Of a DNA stretch of 54,812 nucleotides, positions 24,921 to 33,891 are shown piece by piece (within the stretch, counting starts at the first letter, position 1; each line of letters starts with the position of its first letter). Made by a program: the position numbers and the translations under genes. The notes beneath the pieces are model-generated. The model was not told the origin of the DNA. It saw nothing but the letters and a program-made list of their open reading frames with translations, and did no database searches. This DNA comes from Eubacteriales bacterium (GTDB taxonomy: Bacteria > Bacillota > Clostridia > Lachnospirales > Lachnospiraceae): NCBI GenBank assembly GCA_030536575.1, contig JAUNPS010000033.1:1-54812 (forward strand). The letters run 5' to 3'.

Positions 24921-26309
24921 TTAAAACTCCATCTTCTCTTCGAAATAAGCAACCAGATCTTCGATCTTAATCCGCTCCTGCTCCATGCTGTCGCGGAAGC
25001 GGACCGTTACCGCGCCGTCATTCTCGGACTCGAAATCGTAAGTCACGCAGAACGGCGTCCCGATCTCGTCCTGTCTGCGGTAGCGTTTCCCGATGTTTCC
25101 GCGGTCGTCGTACTCGCAGTTCCATTTCTTCGAAAGCATCTGGTAAACCTTCTCGGCTCCCTCGCCCAGCTTCTTGGACAGGGGCAGCACGCCTACTTTC
25201 ACCGGAGCCAGCGCCGGATGGAAATGCAGGACAGTACGCATATCGCCGCCTTCCAGCTCTTCTTCGTCGTAAGCGCTGCACAGGAATGCCAGCACTACGC
25301 GGTCTGCGCCCAGGGAGGGCTCGATCACGTAAGGAATGTATTTTTCTTTCTTTTCGTCGTCAAAGTAGCTCAGATCCTGGCCGGAGGTGTTCTGATGCTG
25401 GGTCAGGTCGTAGTCGGTACGGTCTGCGATGCCCCACAGTTCGCCCCAGCCGAAGGGGAAGAGGAATTCCAGGTCCGTGGTGGCTTTACTGTAGAAGCAC
25501 AGCTCTTCCGGATCGTGGTCACGGGCGCGCATCTCTTCGTCTTTCATCCCCAGATTCTTCAGGAAGTCGATGCAGTACTGCTTCCAGTAGGCGAACCACT
25601 CCAGGTCGGTGCCCGGTGCGCAGAAGAACTCCAGCTCCATCTGCTCGAATTCTCTGGTACGGAAGGTGAAGTTACCGGGAGTAATCTCGTTTCGGAAGGA
25701 TTTTCCGATCTGGGCGATGCCAAAGGGGATCTTCTTCCGGGAGGTGCGCTGTACGTTTTTAAAGTTTACGAAAATGCCCTGTGCGGTTTCGGGGCGTAAG
25801 TAGACCGTATTCTTGGCGTCTTCGGTAACGCCCTGGAAGGTCTTAAACATCAGGTTAAACTGACGGATATCGGTGAAGTTATGTTTTCCGCAGGTAGGAC
25901 AGGGTATCTGGTGCTCGTCGATGAATTCCTTCATCTTCTCCTGGCACCATGCGTCTACGGAGCCGTCCAGCTCGATGCCCTTTTCCTCGCAGTAGTCTTC
26001 GATCAGCTTATCGGCACGGAAACGCTCGTGGCATTCCTTACAGTCCATCAGAGGATCGGAAAAACCGCCCAGATGGCCGGAGGCAACCCAGGTCTGGGGA
26101 TTCATCAGGATCGCACAGTCCACGCCCACGTTATAGGGGTTCTCCATTACGAATTTTTTCCACCAGGCCTGCTTGACGTTATTCTTCAGTTCGACGCCAA
26201 GGTTTCCGTAATCCCAGGTGTTGGCAAGGCCGCCGTAAATTTCGGAGCCGGGGTAGACAAACCCTCTGGATTTGGCAAGTGCTACAATTTTGTCCATCGT
26301 TTTTTCCAT
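24921..26309 (-). CDS. glyQS: Glycine--tRNA ligase, single-chain homodimeric type
   Basis: A 462-residue class II synthetase of the archaeal/eukaryotic-like dimeric type. It opens with [21 protein letters not shown] zinc-ligand-like cluster includes [12 protein letters not shown] and CPTCGKHNF. The motif [15 protein letters not shown] is present, motif 2 is [20 protein letters not shown], and motif 3 is [14 protein letters not shown]. The anticodon-binding domain follows in the last 100 residues ([14 protein letters not shown]). It charges tRNA-Gly with glycine. It lies 21 bases after the lipoprotein gene and is probably cotranscribed with it from the promoter at 27083-27111. Confidence 0.97.
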   Translation of the reverse strand: MEKTMDKIVALAKSRGFVYPGSEIYGGLANTWDYGNLGVELKNNVKQAWWKKFVMENPYNVGVDCAILMNPQTWVASGHLGGFSDPLMDCKECHERFRADKLIEDYCEEKGIELDGSVDAWCQEKMKEFIDEHQIPCPTCGKHNFTDIRQFNLMFKTFQGVTEDAKNTVYLRPETAQGIFVNFKNVQRTSRKKIPFGIAQIGKSFRNEITPGNFTFRTREFEQMELEFFCAPGTDLEWFAYWKQYCIDFLKNLGMKDEEMRARDHDPEELCFYSKATTDLEFLFPFGWGELWGIADRTDYDLTQHQNTSGQDLSYFDDEKKEKYIPYVIEPSLGADRVVLAFLCSAYDEEELEGGDMRTVLHFHPALAPVKVGVLPLSKKLGEGAEKVYQMLSKKWNCEYDDRGNIGKRYRRQDEIGTPFCVTYDFESENDGAVTVRFRDSMEQERIKIEDLVAYFEEKMEF

Positions 26310-26330
26310 TTTTTCGTCCTACCTTTTCTT

Positions 26331-27032
26331 TTATTCGTACAGGATGTAGGCCAGGTCTTTGGCTCCATCCTGGGTACTCGCTGTTACGCTTGTGGGGGAA
26401 AGAAGTACGGTGCCGTCTTCCATTGTGGACGCTTCGGTCTCCTCGGCTTCGGTCTGGGAAGCATAGGAGGAGGAAACGACCCGGCAGGTATTTTTCCCGG
26501 TGATCTGGACGTTCGAGCTGGCGTAGACAATGCTGCCTTCCACCTGGACGTCCATGGCTTCTTCCATGATCACGGTGTAGTAATTATAGCTGTTTAACAC
26601 TTCCTGGCGGGTGACCTGGCTGTCTGTCACGTTCCCTTTTTCCACTTTCTGGAAGGTCGTCTGAAAATCATAGCCGGCATCGTAAGCGCCAAGGACGTCT
26701 CCCGTATAAAAGGTCACGTTATTAAACGCGGCGTAGTCCTCCCCGCTGGCGTAGTCCATGGTCAGGTTCGCCGTCTGGTTGACGACCTCGAATTCTTTTA
26801 CCGTGATGTTCTCCGCGCCTGCGGACGCATTATAAGCCGCTACATCCTGATTGATCAGGTTCTGAAGTTCCGTGGAATCATAATAGCTCTGATCCAGGGT
26901 TTCCATAACAACCGCTGTCACATCCCCGTCCTTCCTGGCCATGATCGCCGTTCCGTCGGGGTCAAACTTGGAGCATCCTGTGAGAATTCCCAGGGTACAT
27001 GCGGTTACAAATAGGATTTTCGCCTTTTTCAT
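26331..27032 (-). CDS. Lipoprotein of unknown function
   Basis: A 233-residue predicted lipoprotein. A positively charged start and hydrophobic core end in a lipobox, LGILTGC, with the lipid-accepting Cys20. The mature part has repeated acidic and asparagine-rich segments, a VEGSIVYASSNVQITG stretch and a threonine/glutamate-rich segment near residue 200. No family is recognised. The start at 27032 has AGGAGG five bases ahead; an upstream frame to 27056 has no ribosome site. It precedes glyQS by 21 bases. It is the only clear lipobox protein in the window, which makes the lack of lipoboxes on the binding proteins more noticeable. Confidence 0.75.
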   Translation of the reverse strand: MKKAKILFVTACTLGILTGCSKFDPDGTAIMARKDGDVTAVVMETLDQSYYDSTELQNLINQDVAAYNASAGAENITVKEFEVVNQTANLTMDYASGEDYAAFNNVTFYTGDVLGAYDAGYDFQTTFQKVEKGNVTDSQVTRQEVLNSYNYYTVIMEEAMDVQVEGSIVYASSNVQITGKNTCRVVSSSYASQTEAEETEASTMEDGTVLLSPTSVTASTQDGAKDLAYILYE

Positions 27033-27082
27033 AAGAGCCTCCTGCCAGTTATTCACATACGCTTTCGCAGTATCAATATATT

Positions 27083-27111
27083 ATTATACCTTGTTGCTTT
27101 CTTCTTTTCAA
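27083..27111 (-). promoter_or_regulatory. Promoter of the lipoprotein-glyQS operon
   Basis: On the minus strand TTGAAA and TATAAT are spaced by exactly 17 bases. The -35 box abuts the recO stop codon, so this operon starts immediately behind the era-recO unit. Confidence 0.75.
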
Positions 27112-27861
27112 CTAATAATTCGGAATACTTTCCAAAATTTCCAGGGATTTAAAGGTATGATCCACCCATTTTTTCCGAAACCGCTCCATAATCCGGGCAA
27201 TCTGCTCCAAAACCGGCTTGGAAACCGTAAACGTATAGAGCTTCTCGATCGGCGTCGCCACGATAAATTGCAGGGCGTAGACCGCGGATTCGTCCAGTTT
27301 TACCGCCCCGCGCACACCTGAAAGGCAATGGCCGCACACCAGCCCGTTTTCCTCCGGCGCAAAAGCCGCAAGCCCTTCTGTCTCTCCGCAGCGGACACAG
27401 GAAAACACTTCCGGATATTCCCCGTTTAAAACCATGGCCTTCAGTTCGTAGACGTAGCGCACCAGCACCCGCGGGAGGCTGGGCTTTGTCAGCGCCAGAA
27501 GGGAGGCGTACAGAAGTTTCAGCATCTGGGACTCGTCTGCGTTTTCCCTGGTGTAATAGTCGGCAAATTCCAGAAAATAAAACCCATAATACGCGCCCTC
27601 GAAATCCTGGGACAGCTCCCGGAAATAATGCTGGATCTCCGCCTGGTACAGCCGGTAGGCGTCCCGGCCCGGATAGAGGGAAAACTGCCCGAAAGCAAAG
27701 GGGCTGGCCGCCGCCAGAAGGGGACTGTTCTGACGCCTGGCCCCTCTGGCAAATGCCGTGACCTTCCCCCGCTCCCTGGTCAGGATCACCAGCCTTTTAT
27801 CATAGTCGCCGATCGGCATGGCGGAGATCACCATTCCGGTGACGGTCAGCTGGTCGCTCAT
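27112..27861 (-). CDS. recO: DNA repair protein RecO
   Basis: A 249-residue RecO. It has the N-terminal OB fold (VTGMVISAMPIGDYDKRLVI, then LTRERGKVTAFARGARRQ) followed by the helical domain. A four-cysteine zinc site is intact as CVRCGETEG and CGHCLSG near residues 150-175. It loads RecA with RecR in the RecF pathway. The ATG at 27861 directly follows the era stop codon, so the genes are translationally coupled in the common era-recO order. Confidence 0.97.
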   Translation of the reverse strand: MSDQLTVTGMVISAMPIGDYDKRLVILTRERGKVTAFARGARRQNSPLLAAASPFAFGQFSLYPGRDAYRLYQAEIQHYFRELSQDFEGAYYGFYFLEFADYYTRENADESQMLKLLYASLLALTKPSLPRVLVRYVYELKAMVLNGEYPEVFSCVRCGETEGLAAFAPEENGLVCGHCLSGVRGAVKLDESAVYALQFIVATPIEKLYTFTVSKPVLEQIARIMERFRKKWVDHTFKSLEILESIPNY

Positions 27862-28770
27862 TTAAATGTCCTTCTTATCGTATCCGAAATTCTTGATCAG
27901 AAAATCGCTGTCCCGCCAGTCTTTTTTCACTTTCACCCAGAGCTTCAGATTTACCTGCATTTCCAGCATTGCCTCGATCTCTTTTCGGGCCTGGCTGCCG
28001 ATTTTCCGCAGCATAACCCCGCCTTTTCCGATGATGATCCCTTTGTGGGAATCCCGCTCGCAGATGATGGTGGCGTCAATGTCCATGATCCGGCCGCCTT
28101 TTCGCTCTTCCATCCGCTCGATGGAAACGGCAATGCCATGGGGAATCTCTTCTTCCAGGCAGCGCAGGGCCTTTTCCCGGATCAGCTCCGCCGTGATCTG
28201 GCGCATGGGCTGGTCGGTCACAGTATCCTCGTCATAGAACTGAGGGCCGTAGGGCAGATACTTAAAGATCACGTCGATCAGGTCGTCCAGGTTCTGTTCT
28301 TTCAGGGCCGAAACCGGGACGATCTCCGCAAAATCATAGAGTTTCCGGTAGGCGTCGATAAAGAGCAGGATCTCTTCTTTCTTGACGGTGTCGATCTTGT
28401 TGATGACCAGGATTACCGGCGTTTTCGTCTTTTTGAGCTGTTCGGCAATGTGCCGCTCTCCCGCCCCGATGAAGGTCGTGGGCTCTACCAGCCACAAAAT
28501 CACGTCCACTTCGGAGAGGGTGCGTTCCGCCACATTGACCATATATTCGCCCAGTTTGTTTTTTGCTTTATGGATGCCGGGCGTATCCACGAAAACGATC
28601 TGGCCTTTTTCGCAGCTGTAGACGGTCTGGATGCGGTTTCGGGTGGTCTGCGGTTTGTTTGAGGTAATAGCGATCTTCTGGCCGATCAGGTGGTTCATCA
28701 GTGTGGATTTCCCCACGTTTGGACGGCCGATCAGGGTCGCAAAACCGGATTTGTAATTCTTATTCTCCAT
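27862..28770 (-). CDS. era: GTPase Era
   Basis: A 302-residue Era GTPase needed for 30S subunit maturation. The G1 loop GRPNVGKST is near residue 15, the switch region NKPQTTRNRIQTVYS follows, then DTPGIHKAKNKLGEYM, NKID and VSALKEQN. The C-terminal KH domain that binds the 3' end of 16S rRNA shows ICERDSHKGIIIGKGGVMLR and KEIEAMLEMQVNLKLWVKV. The start has GGAGG and overlaps the end of the M16 protease gene by 11 bases. It is followed without gap by recO. Confidence 0.98.
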   Translation of the reverse strand: MENKNYKSGFATLIGRPNVGKSTLMNHLIGQKIAITSNKPQTTRNRIQTVYSCEKGQIVFVDTPGIHKAKNKLGEYMVNVAERTLSEVDVILWLVEPTTFIGAGERHIAEQLKKTKTPVILVINKIDTVKKEEILLFIDAYRKLYDFAEIVPVSALKEQNLDDLIDVIFKYLPYGPQFYDEDTVTDQPMRQITAELIREKALRCLEEEIPHGIAVSIERMEERKGGRIMDIDATIICERDSHKGIIIGKGGVMLRKIGSQARKEIEAMLEMQVNLKLWVKVKKDWRDSDFLIKNFGYDKKDI

Positions 28771-31705
28771 GAACTTCCTCCATGCCTCCGATCAGAGGCT
28801 TCCTTTCCAGGAACAGTTCTTTTTCACTTTCAATTTTTTCTTCCCCGCCGATAACGCAGAAAGCGCCTTCTTTTAAGATAGCTTCGACAATGGGCGCCAG
28901 GGAACGGATACTTTCCTGATCCGCCTGAAGCACTTCGTCACGCTCTTTCTGGAAATCTTCTTCGGTGTAGTCGCTCATCCAGGCGGACAGGGAACGGTTT
29001 CCCTTTGCGCTGGGATTTAACGGCGTGTCCATTTCGCTGATGGTGCCGATCACGTATTTGGTCATGTCGCGCTCATCTACGGTGAAATTGGACACATAGG
29101 CGGGAATGCCTTCGTAGACCTGGTTCGTCTTCGACAGGTTCGGGTCGCGGTAGGACACGAAATAGCCGTTTCCATTGTAGCCAAAGCCGCTCATGCAGCC
29201 GTAAGCGCCGCCTTTTACGCGGATGTTCGTCCAGAGGTATTCGTAGCTCATGATGACTTTCAGGATGCGCAGGGCCCCGGTGTAGGGCTGGCCGGCTTTC
29301 AGGAAGTTTCCGGCACGGCAGACGTACTGCACCTTGGAGGAGGTCAGGAAGCCTTCGTTTTTCTGGCCCAGCGGACGGATTTTCTCTGCAATGGGGATGA
29401 GCTGCGCGCCAAGCCGTCCTTTCACATCCAGCACCTGTTCTTCAATGCCCGCGTAACCTTCTTCGTCGGAGGTGTAGCTGACCATCATGGTGTCAATGCG
29501 GAAAATCCGTTTCATGACTTTCTGCAGCCGCTCGATCAGTGCCTCTTTCCGTTCGTCGAAATGTTCTTCCAGGTCTTCGATGAGCTTATAGTAGGCAATG
29601 CCGCTGATGGCGTCGTTCAGGGCCGCGGTCTCGGAGAAGTAGGCCATGGCGCGGACGGCGGCGGTTACGTGGCCGTTTGCGGGCAGGCGCATCTGGAGCC
29701 TGGATTTCTGCTCGGTCAGGATTTCTTTCAGGCGCTTTGTATCGGTGAGCTTTGTGGTGAACAGAATTTCTTTCATCATCTCGAAGAGGAAGGGCATCTG
29801 TCCGTACAATGCTTTGCCGCGCAGTTCGAAATAGCAGCTTGTGACGCCGGGTTCTTTGCGGTTTTCGAAGTTTTCGATGCTTGCGGAAATGCCGCCGGTG
29901 TAGCGGTTGATTTCGTTAAACAGTTCGCCGTAGGTGTAATGTTCGGTGTCCATCATGCCCAGGATGGCTTTTAAAAGGCCCATGTAGGGAATGTCCTCTT
30001 CTTCCACGTAGCGGGTGTCGAACATCAGGTTCAGGTAGCCGATTCCGTTTGTAAACAGGTTGTGATGCAGGATCAATGTGTGGTCTGCGTAATGCTCCGT
30101 ATTATAGAGCGGGTAGGCCTCTTTCCGGATATCTTCTCTGGCCAGCATCGGGATGGCTTCCAGTTCTTCTTTTGTGGAGGGCGTTTCCTGGAAGGCCAGC
30201 AGTTTTTCGGTTTTATCGACCAGTTTCTGGATTTCTTCCGGCGTTAAGCTGGCTTTGTAGGCGGCCAGTTTCTGGCGGGTCTGCTCTTCGATCTTGGCGG
30301 ACAAGCCTTTTTCCGGTTCGATCACGACCAGGGAAGTGTGCGGGTTTTCCAGGAGCCAGGTTTTGATCAGGTTTTCGTAGTAGCCGGTTCCGATCTGGGC
30401 TTTCAGGAATTCGTACACTTCGAGCTGTTTTAAATAGGCGAAGGGCTCAGTTTCGTCATAGAGCCAGCTGTCCATCACGTCGATGCCGTACATCAGTCCC
30501 TTGGGGTAGGAGCCGTAATCGGCTTCCCGGAAACGGAATTCCATGTAGTTGATCCCTGCGTAGAGGGCTTTTTCGTCCATGCCTTTTTCAACGATTTCTT
30601 TCAGGACTTCCCGGATTTTCTGCACAAAGGCGTCTTTCTGGTCTGCGTTCGCGTATTTGGCTTCGACGGAGAAAACAGGCTGCTGGGTGCCGCTGTCATA
30701 GGAGCCCATGATGTCCTGTCCAAGCCCGGCGTCTAAGAGGGCCTGTTTTAAGGGCGCGCCGGGGGCCGACAGGAGGGCGTACTCGATGACGGCGAAGGCG
30801 TGGGCCAGTTTGACGTCGGAGCTGGTGGAAATGGAAGCGTTCCAGGCCAGGTAGGTGTTGTCTTCCAGGGTATCGCTGTCTGAAATGGAGTAGTGGCGGT
30901 GTACCTCGGCCATTTCTTTAAAGGGTTTCTGGAGCTGGATTTCCGAGTGGATTTCCGCGCGGTCAAAGTGGGAGAGGTAGGCTTCGTCCAGCCAGTTTAA
31001 GCGTTCTTCCACGTCCATGTCTCCGTACAGATAGATGTAGCAGTTGGACGGATGGTAGTAGGCACGGTGGAAGTCCAGGAAGTTTTCGTAGGTCAGATCC
31101 GGGATGAATTCCGGGTCGCCGCCGGATTCGTTGGCGTAGGTGGTGTCCGGGTAGAGGGAGTTTAAGATTTCCCGCTCCAGGACGTCTTCGGGGGAGGAGA
31201 AGGCTCCTTTCATTTCGTTATAAACGACGCCGTTTAGGGTCAGGTCGTCTTCGGGGTTCTCCAGGTGGTAGTTCCAGCCTTCCTGGCGGAAGATTTCTTC
31301 TTTCTGGTAGATGTTTGGGTAGAAGACGGCGTCCAGGTAGACGTGCATCAGGTTGGCGAAATTTTTGTCGTTGCAGCTGGCTACCGGGTACATGGTTTTG
31401 TCGGGGTAGGTCATGGCGTTTAAGAAGGTATTCAGAGAGCCTTTGACCAGTTCGACGAAGGGGTCTTTGGATGGGAAGCTTTGGCTGCCGCAGAGGGTGC
31501 TGTGTTCCAGGATGTGGGCGACGCCGGTGCTGTCCGTGGGGGTGGTGCGGAAGGTGATGTGGAAGACTTTGTTTTCGTCGGTGTTGGACAGGACGAGGAT
31601 GCGGGCGCCGGATTTTTTGTGTTTGTATAGGTAGCCTGCGGACTGGATGTCGGGGATGGATTCCTGTTTGAGCAGGTCGTAGGCTGGGTGGGTGTATGTT
31701 GTCAT
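28760..31705 (-). CDS. M16C (insulinase-type) metallopeptidase
   Basis: A 981-residue protease of the M16C subfamily, related to mitochondrial presequence protease. The inverted zinc motif HxxEH is present as His64, Glu67 and His68 in AHILEHSTLCG. It is followed by SKDPFVELVKGSLNTFLNAM and the distal glutamate in NEMKGAFSSPEDVLERE. The four-domain length fits a complete clamshell enzyme that degrades peptides inside a closed chamber. No signal peptide, so cytoplasmic. The start has GGAGG, and its end overlaps era. It begins the protease-era-recO operon. Confidence 0.95.
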   Translation of the reverse strand: MTTYTHPAYDLLKQESIPDIQSAGYLYKHKKSGARILVLSNTDENKVFHITFRTTPTDSTGVAHILEHSTLCGSQSFPSKDPFVELVKGSLNTFLNAMTYPDKTMYPVASCNDKNFANLMHVYLDAVFYPNIYQKEEIFRQEGWNYHLENPEDDLTLNGVVYNEMKGAFSSPEDVLEREILNSLYPDTTYANESGGDPEFIPDLTYENFLDFHRAYYHPSNCYIYLYGDMDVEERLNWLDEAYLSHFDRAEIHSEIQLQKPFKEMAEVHRHYSISDSDTLEDNTYLAWNASISTSSDVKLAHAFAVIEYALLSAPGAPLKQALLDAGLGQDIMGSYDSGTQQPVFSVEAKYANADQKDAFVQKIREVLKEIVEKGMDEKALYAGINYMEFRFREADYGSYPKGLMYGIDVMDSWLYDETEPFAYLKQLEVYEFLKAQIGTGYYENLIKTWLLENPHTSLVVIEPEKGLSAKIEEQTRQKLAAYKASLTPEEIQKLVDKTEKLLAFQETPSTKEELEAIPMLAREDIRKEAYPLYNTEHYADHTLILHHNLFTNGIGYLNLMFDTRYVEEEDIPYMGLLKAILGMMDTEHYTYGELFNEINRYTGGISASIENFENRKEPGVTSCYFELRGKALYGQMPFLFEMMKEILFTTKLTDTKRLKEILTEQKSRLQMRLPANGHVTAAVRAMAYFSETAALNDAISGIAYYKLIEDLEEHFDERKEALIERLQKVMKRIFRIDTMMVSYTSDEEGYAGIEEQVLDVKGRLGAQLIPIAEKIRPLGQKNEGFLTSSKVQYVCRAGNFLKAGQPYTGALRILKVIMSYEYLWTNIRVKGGAYGCMSGFGYNGNGYFVSYRDPNLSKTNQVYEGIPAYVSNFTVDERDMTKYVIGTISEMDTPLNPSAKGNRSLSAWMSDYTEEDFQKERDEVLQADQESIRSLAPIVEAILKEGAFCVIGGEEKIESEKELFLERKPLIGGMEEVHGE

Positions 31706-31755
31706 GTGATTCCTCCAAATTTGTGGTGTGATTAGTATTTGTGATTTCGGGTTCT

Positions 31756-31784
31756 AGTATACCATCTATTTCCAAGTCGTGCAA
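31756..31784 (-). promoter_or_regulatory. Promoter of the M16 protease-era-recO operon
   Basis: On the minus strand TTGCAC and TATACT are spaced by 17 bases, about 50 bases ahead of the protease start. Confidence 0.6.
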
Positions 31785-31977
31785 TGGGAGAAAATGCAGC
31801 GCGGGGCGCCGCCGCTGAGGAGTACCGTTCACACCATAGCCAGCCTTAGCCATTTTTTCCCGCATAAAATGTCACCGGACGCCACTGTGCAGACGAAAAC
31901 CTTCCGGGGAACGGGGCAACGTCATCGTCAAGCTTCCTCTAACTGCGACTAGGACGCTCAGGAATGCCTTCGCGCCC
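31785..31977. other. Intergenic stretch before repeat copy B
   Basis: No gene is recognised. A short GC-rich inverted block (GCGGGGCGCCGCCGC) lies near 31801-31815. The remainder may be an extension of the dispersed repeat, but copy A is cut by the window start so this cannot be compared. Confidence 0.4.
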
Positions 31978-32111
31978 AAGTCTTAGTAAGAGGCGATCTC
32001 GACTCTTCCTAGAACCGCCCCTCGAAACACGTCCCCGTAAGCTTTCCGTCTTCCCAGCGTCTGTATAATAGCAGGCTGGTAAGTACCGAAAGGCTGGCCA
32101 TGTTTGAACTG
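31978..32111. repeat. Dispersed intergenic repeat, copy B
   Basis: Shares with 45-231 the ordered blocks AAGTCTTAGTA, CCTCGAAACACGTCCCCGTA with AGCTTTCCG, a CTGTA(T/C)A block and a GGCTGGC block ending in TGAACTG. Orientation is the same. It lacks the palindrome and long hairpin of copy A. The two copies are about 32 kb apart, both between unrelated genes. Confidence 0.6.
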
Positions 32112-32153
32112 CAGCCGCCGTGCCGCCGAAACCTTTCCATTTTCAGTTTCCCG

Positions 32154-32182
32154 TTGAATTTCATTTTTTCTTCGTGTATAAT
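32154..32182 (+). promoter_or_regulatory. Promoter of the small antitoxin-like gene
   Basis: TTGAAT at 32154-32159 and TATAAT at 32177-32182 are spaced by 17 bases, about 58 bases before the start codon at 32241. Confidence 0.65.
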
Positions 32183-32240
32183 TCTTTTATAGGGAGAGAG
32201 TTTCTTCCTGTTGACGCAGATTAAGAGAGGAGGTTTTCCT

Positions 32241-32477
32241 ATGAGTACCTTAGACGCAACGGTGTCTATGCTGGAAGTCATGCCGGAAGATGCACGAATC
32301 AAAGTGTTTGAGTATACAAAGCAGCTCTTCACTTCCAGGAAACCTGCAAACCCCTTTGTTCCTGTCAGCACAAAGCAGGTTCTCTCAGACCTTGCCGAAT
32401 CCCGTCAGCAGATTGAGGATGGGAAAGGGCTTGACATGGCGGACGCATTAAATGAGTTAGGTAAACAGCTTGATTAG
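32241..32477 (+). CDS. Small antitoxin-like protein, orphan
   Basis: A 78-residue acidic protein. It starts MSTLDATVSMLEVMPEDARI and ends ESRQQIEDGKGLDMADALNE followed by LGKQLD. The N-terminal part and the 'l..sr.q.e.Gk..d..eal.el' tail resemble antitoxins of type II toxin-antitoxin modules. No toxin gene is next to it: the following plus-strand sequence is a terminator and the next gene is on the other strand. The start has AGGAGG seven bases ahead; upstream in-frame codons lack a ribosome site. It has its own promoter and terminator, so it is a separate unit. Function is not established. Confidence 0.6.
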   Translation: MSTLDATVSMLEVMPEDARIKVFEYTKQLFTSRKPANPFVPVSTKQVLSDLAESRQQIEDGKGLDMADALNELGKQLD

Positions 32478-32480
32478 ATG

Positions 32481-32531
32481 GCAAAAGCCAGGCCAGGAAC
32501 TGTCGCGGCAGTTCCTGCTCTGGCTTTTTGT
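32481..32531. terminator. Bidirectional terminator between convergent genes
   Basis: AAAGCCAG with CTGGCTTT and an inner AGGAACTG with CAGTTCCT form a long stem. T runs follow on both strands. It serves the antitoxin-like gene on the plus strand and the cupin gene on the minus strand. Confidence 0.85.
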
Positions 32532-32554
32532 TCGTTTCCGTCCGGTCTTGCGTT

Positions 32555-32875
32555 TTATAGAAAGTCTTCCCGATAGGGTGTAAAAATATCCAGGGTTACG
32601 CCGTCTTCCAGGGCAATCAGACCGTGGGGGACGTTGGCTTCTACGTAGAAGCACTCGCCGGGGCCGAGGATCTGTTTCTGGCCGTCTACATTGGCTTCGT
32701 AGGTGCCGCTGATGATGTAGCCGCACTGGCGGTGCGGGTGGGTGTGTACCGCGCCCTCCTGACCCTTTTTCCATTTCAGCTCGACGACCATCATATCGTT
32801 TATGTAGCCTTTGACGGTACGCACCGTACCGCTTTCGAGGGTGGTCGTCTGAAATTCTTTTTCCGTAATAAACAT
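32555..32875 (-). CDS. kdgF: KdgF-like cupin, unsaturated uronate linearisation
   Basis: A 106-residue single-domain cupin. Metal-binding histidines lie in GAVHTHPHRQCGYIISG and the second cupin motif in GECFYVEANVPHGLIAL. The C-terminal ending DIFTPYREDFL and the overall length match KdgF. KdgF converts the ring form of 4,5-unsaturated galacturonate into its linear keto form in pectin breakdown. A GH105 enzyme in this region would release exactly that sugar, which supports the assignment. It starts two bases after the TRAP-type binding protein gene ends and is the last gene of that unit. A generic sugar-binding cupin cannot be excluded. Confidence 0.7.
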   Translation of the reverse strand: MFITEKEFQTTTLESGTVRTVKGYINDMMVVELKWKKGQEGAVHTHPHRQCGYIISGTYEANVDGQKQILGPGECFYVEANVPHGLIALEDGVTLDIFTPYREDFL

Positions 32876-32877
32876 GG

Positions 32878-33891
32878 TTATTCCCCTTTCTTTTGGATTT
32901 CTTCAATGATGTCCATGCAGTCGCCGCAGTATTTTTCGTAGATCTGTTCGGCGGCGGCACGGAATTTTTCTTTCTCTTCCCCAGAGAGTTCGATGATCTC
33001 GGTGCCCGCCGCGAGGGCTTCCTGACGGCAGGTTTCTTCCGCCTGAAACCAAAGCTCCCGCTCAAAAAGCGCAGATTCCTTCGCGCACTCCCGGATCAGG
33101 GCCTGATCTTCTTCGGAAAGCTTTTCCCAGGTGTGTCTGGAGATGATCTGGAGTTCCGGAATGCGCTGGTGTTCGTCCACGGTATAGTAGCGGGCTACTT
33201 CGTCGTGGTTCATGGATTTGTAGGAGGGCCAGTTATTTTCCGCGCCGTCTACGGTTCCAAGCTCCAGGACAGAGTACACGTCGCTGTAGGCGGTCTGGAC
33301 AGCCCTTGCTCCCATGGCTTCTACCATATCGGACATCAGGGCGGATTCCTGCACCCGAATCCGCATTCCCTGCAAATCTTCGAGACAGGTGATTTTTTTC
33401 GTGGAAGTGTAAAAACTCCTGGCCCCGGCATCGTACCAGGACAGCCCGATCAGGTCGCTTTTTTCGGAAACGCCCAGGTAGTAATCGCCGATTTCACTTT
33501 CGAGGACGCTCCACATATGCTCCGCGTCCCGGTAAAGATAAGGCATCTGAAGTACGTTCAGTTCCGGGACAATTTCCCCAAGCTGCGCCAGGGATACCCG
33601 CGCAAAGTCAATCCCGCCGTACTGCATCTGCTTTAAAACGTCTTTTTCCGCTCCCAGCTCTCCTTCCGAGCGCACCAGGATCTGAATCCTCCCTTCCGTC
33701 CGCTCCTCCACCAGCTCGGCAAACCGCGCAGCCCCCAGCGCCGTCGGATAATCGGAAACCTGGTTCTCCGCATAGCGAAACACGTATTCCGGGACAACCG
33801 TATCGCCCCTTCCCATGCGCCACACGACAACCGCTCCGGCAATCCCAAGAACCGCCGCCAGCAGCGCCCATTTCTTCCCGCCCCGCGTCAT
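32878..33891 (-). CDS. Membrane-anchored TRAP-type solute-binding protein
   Basis: A 337-residue DctP-family binding protein. It carries one uncleaved-looking N-terminal helix (about residues 8-25, ALLAAVLGIAGAVVVW) rather than a normal signal peptide or lipobox. The DctP fold is shown by ELGAEKDVLKQMQYGGIDFA, LEDLQGMRIRVQ and the VDGAENNWPSYKSMNH segment. The conserved arginine of the carboxylate site is probably that of GMRIRV. It overlaps the response regulator by four bases and is not next to its own permeases. A separate complete DctP is encoded with DctQ and DctM. It may present a uronate or other acid to the cotranscribed sensor kinase; this role is inference. Confidence 0.85.
   Translation of the reverse strand: MTRGGKKWALLAAVLGIAGAVVVWRMGRGDTVVPEYVFRYAENQVSDYPTALGAARFAELVEERTEGRIQILVRSEGELGAEKDVLKQMQYGGIDFARVSLAQLGEIVPELNVLQMPYLYRDAEHMWSVLESEIGDYYLGVSEKSDLIGLSWYDAGARSFYTSTKKITCLEDLQGMRIRVQESALMSDMVEAMGARAVQTAYSDVYSVLELGTVDGAENNWPSYKSMNHDEVARYYTVDEHQRIPELQIISRHTWEKLSEEDQALIRECAKESALFERELWFQAEETCRQEALAAGTEIIELSGEEKEKFRAAAEQIYEKYCGDCMDIIEEIQKKGE

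Noticed and set aside
24516-25799. A 427-codon plus-strand frame opposite the phosphofructokinase start and glycyl-tRNA synthetase
   Set aside because: It spans two unrelated genes and the gap between them, and shows no family similarity.
27628-28662. A 344-codon plus-strand frame opposite era and recO
   Set aside because: It is a shadow of the era coding sequence with no start signal.
31801-31815. GC-rich palindromic block near the M16 protease promoter
   Set aside because: Too short, and without a T run or conserved partner, to call a terminator or operator.
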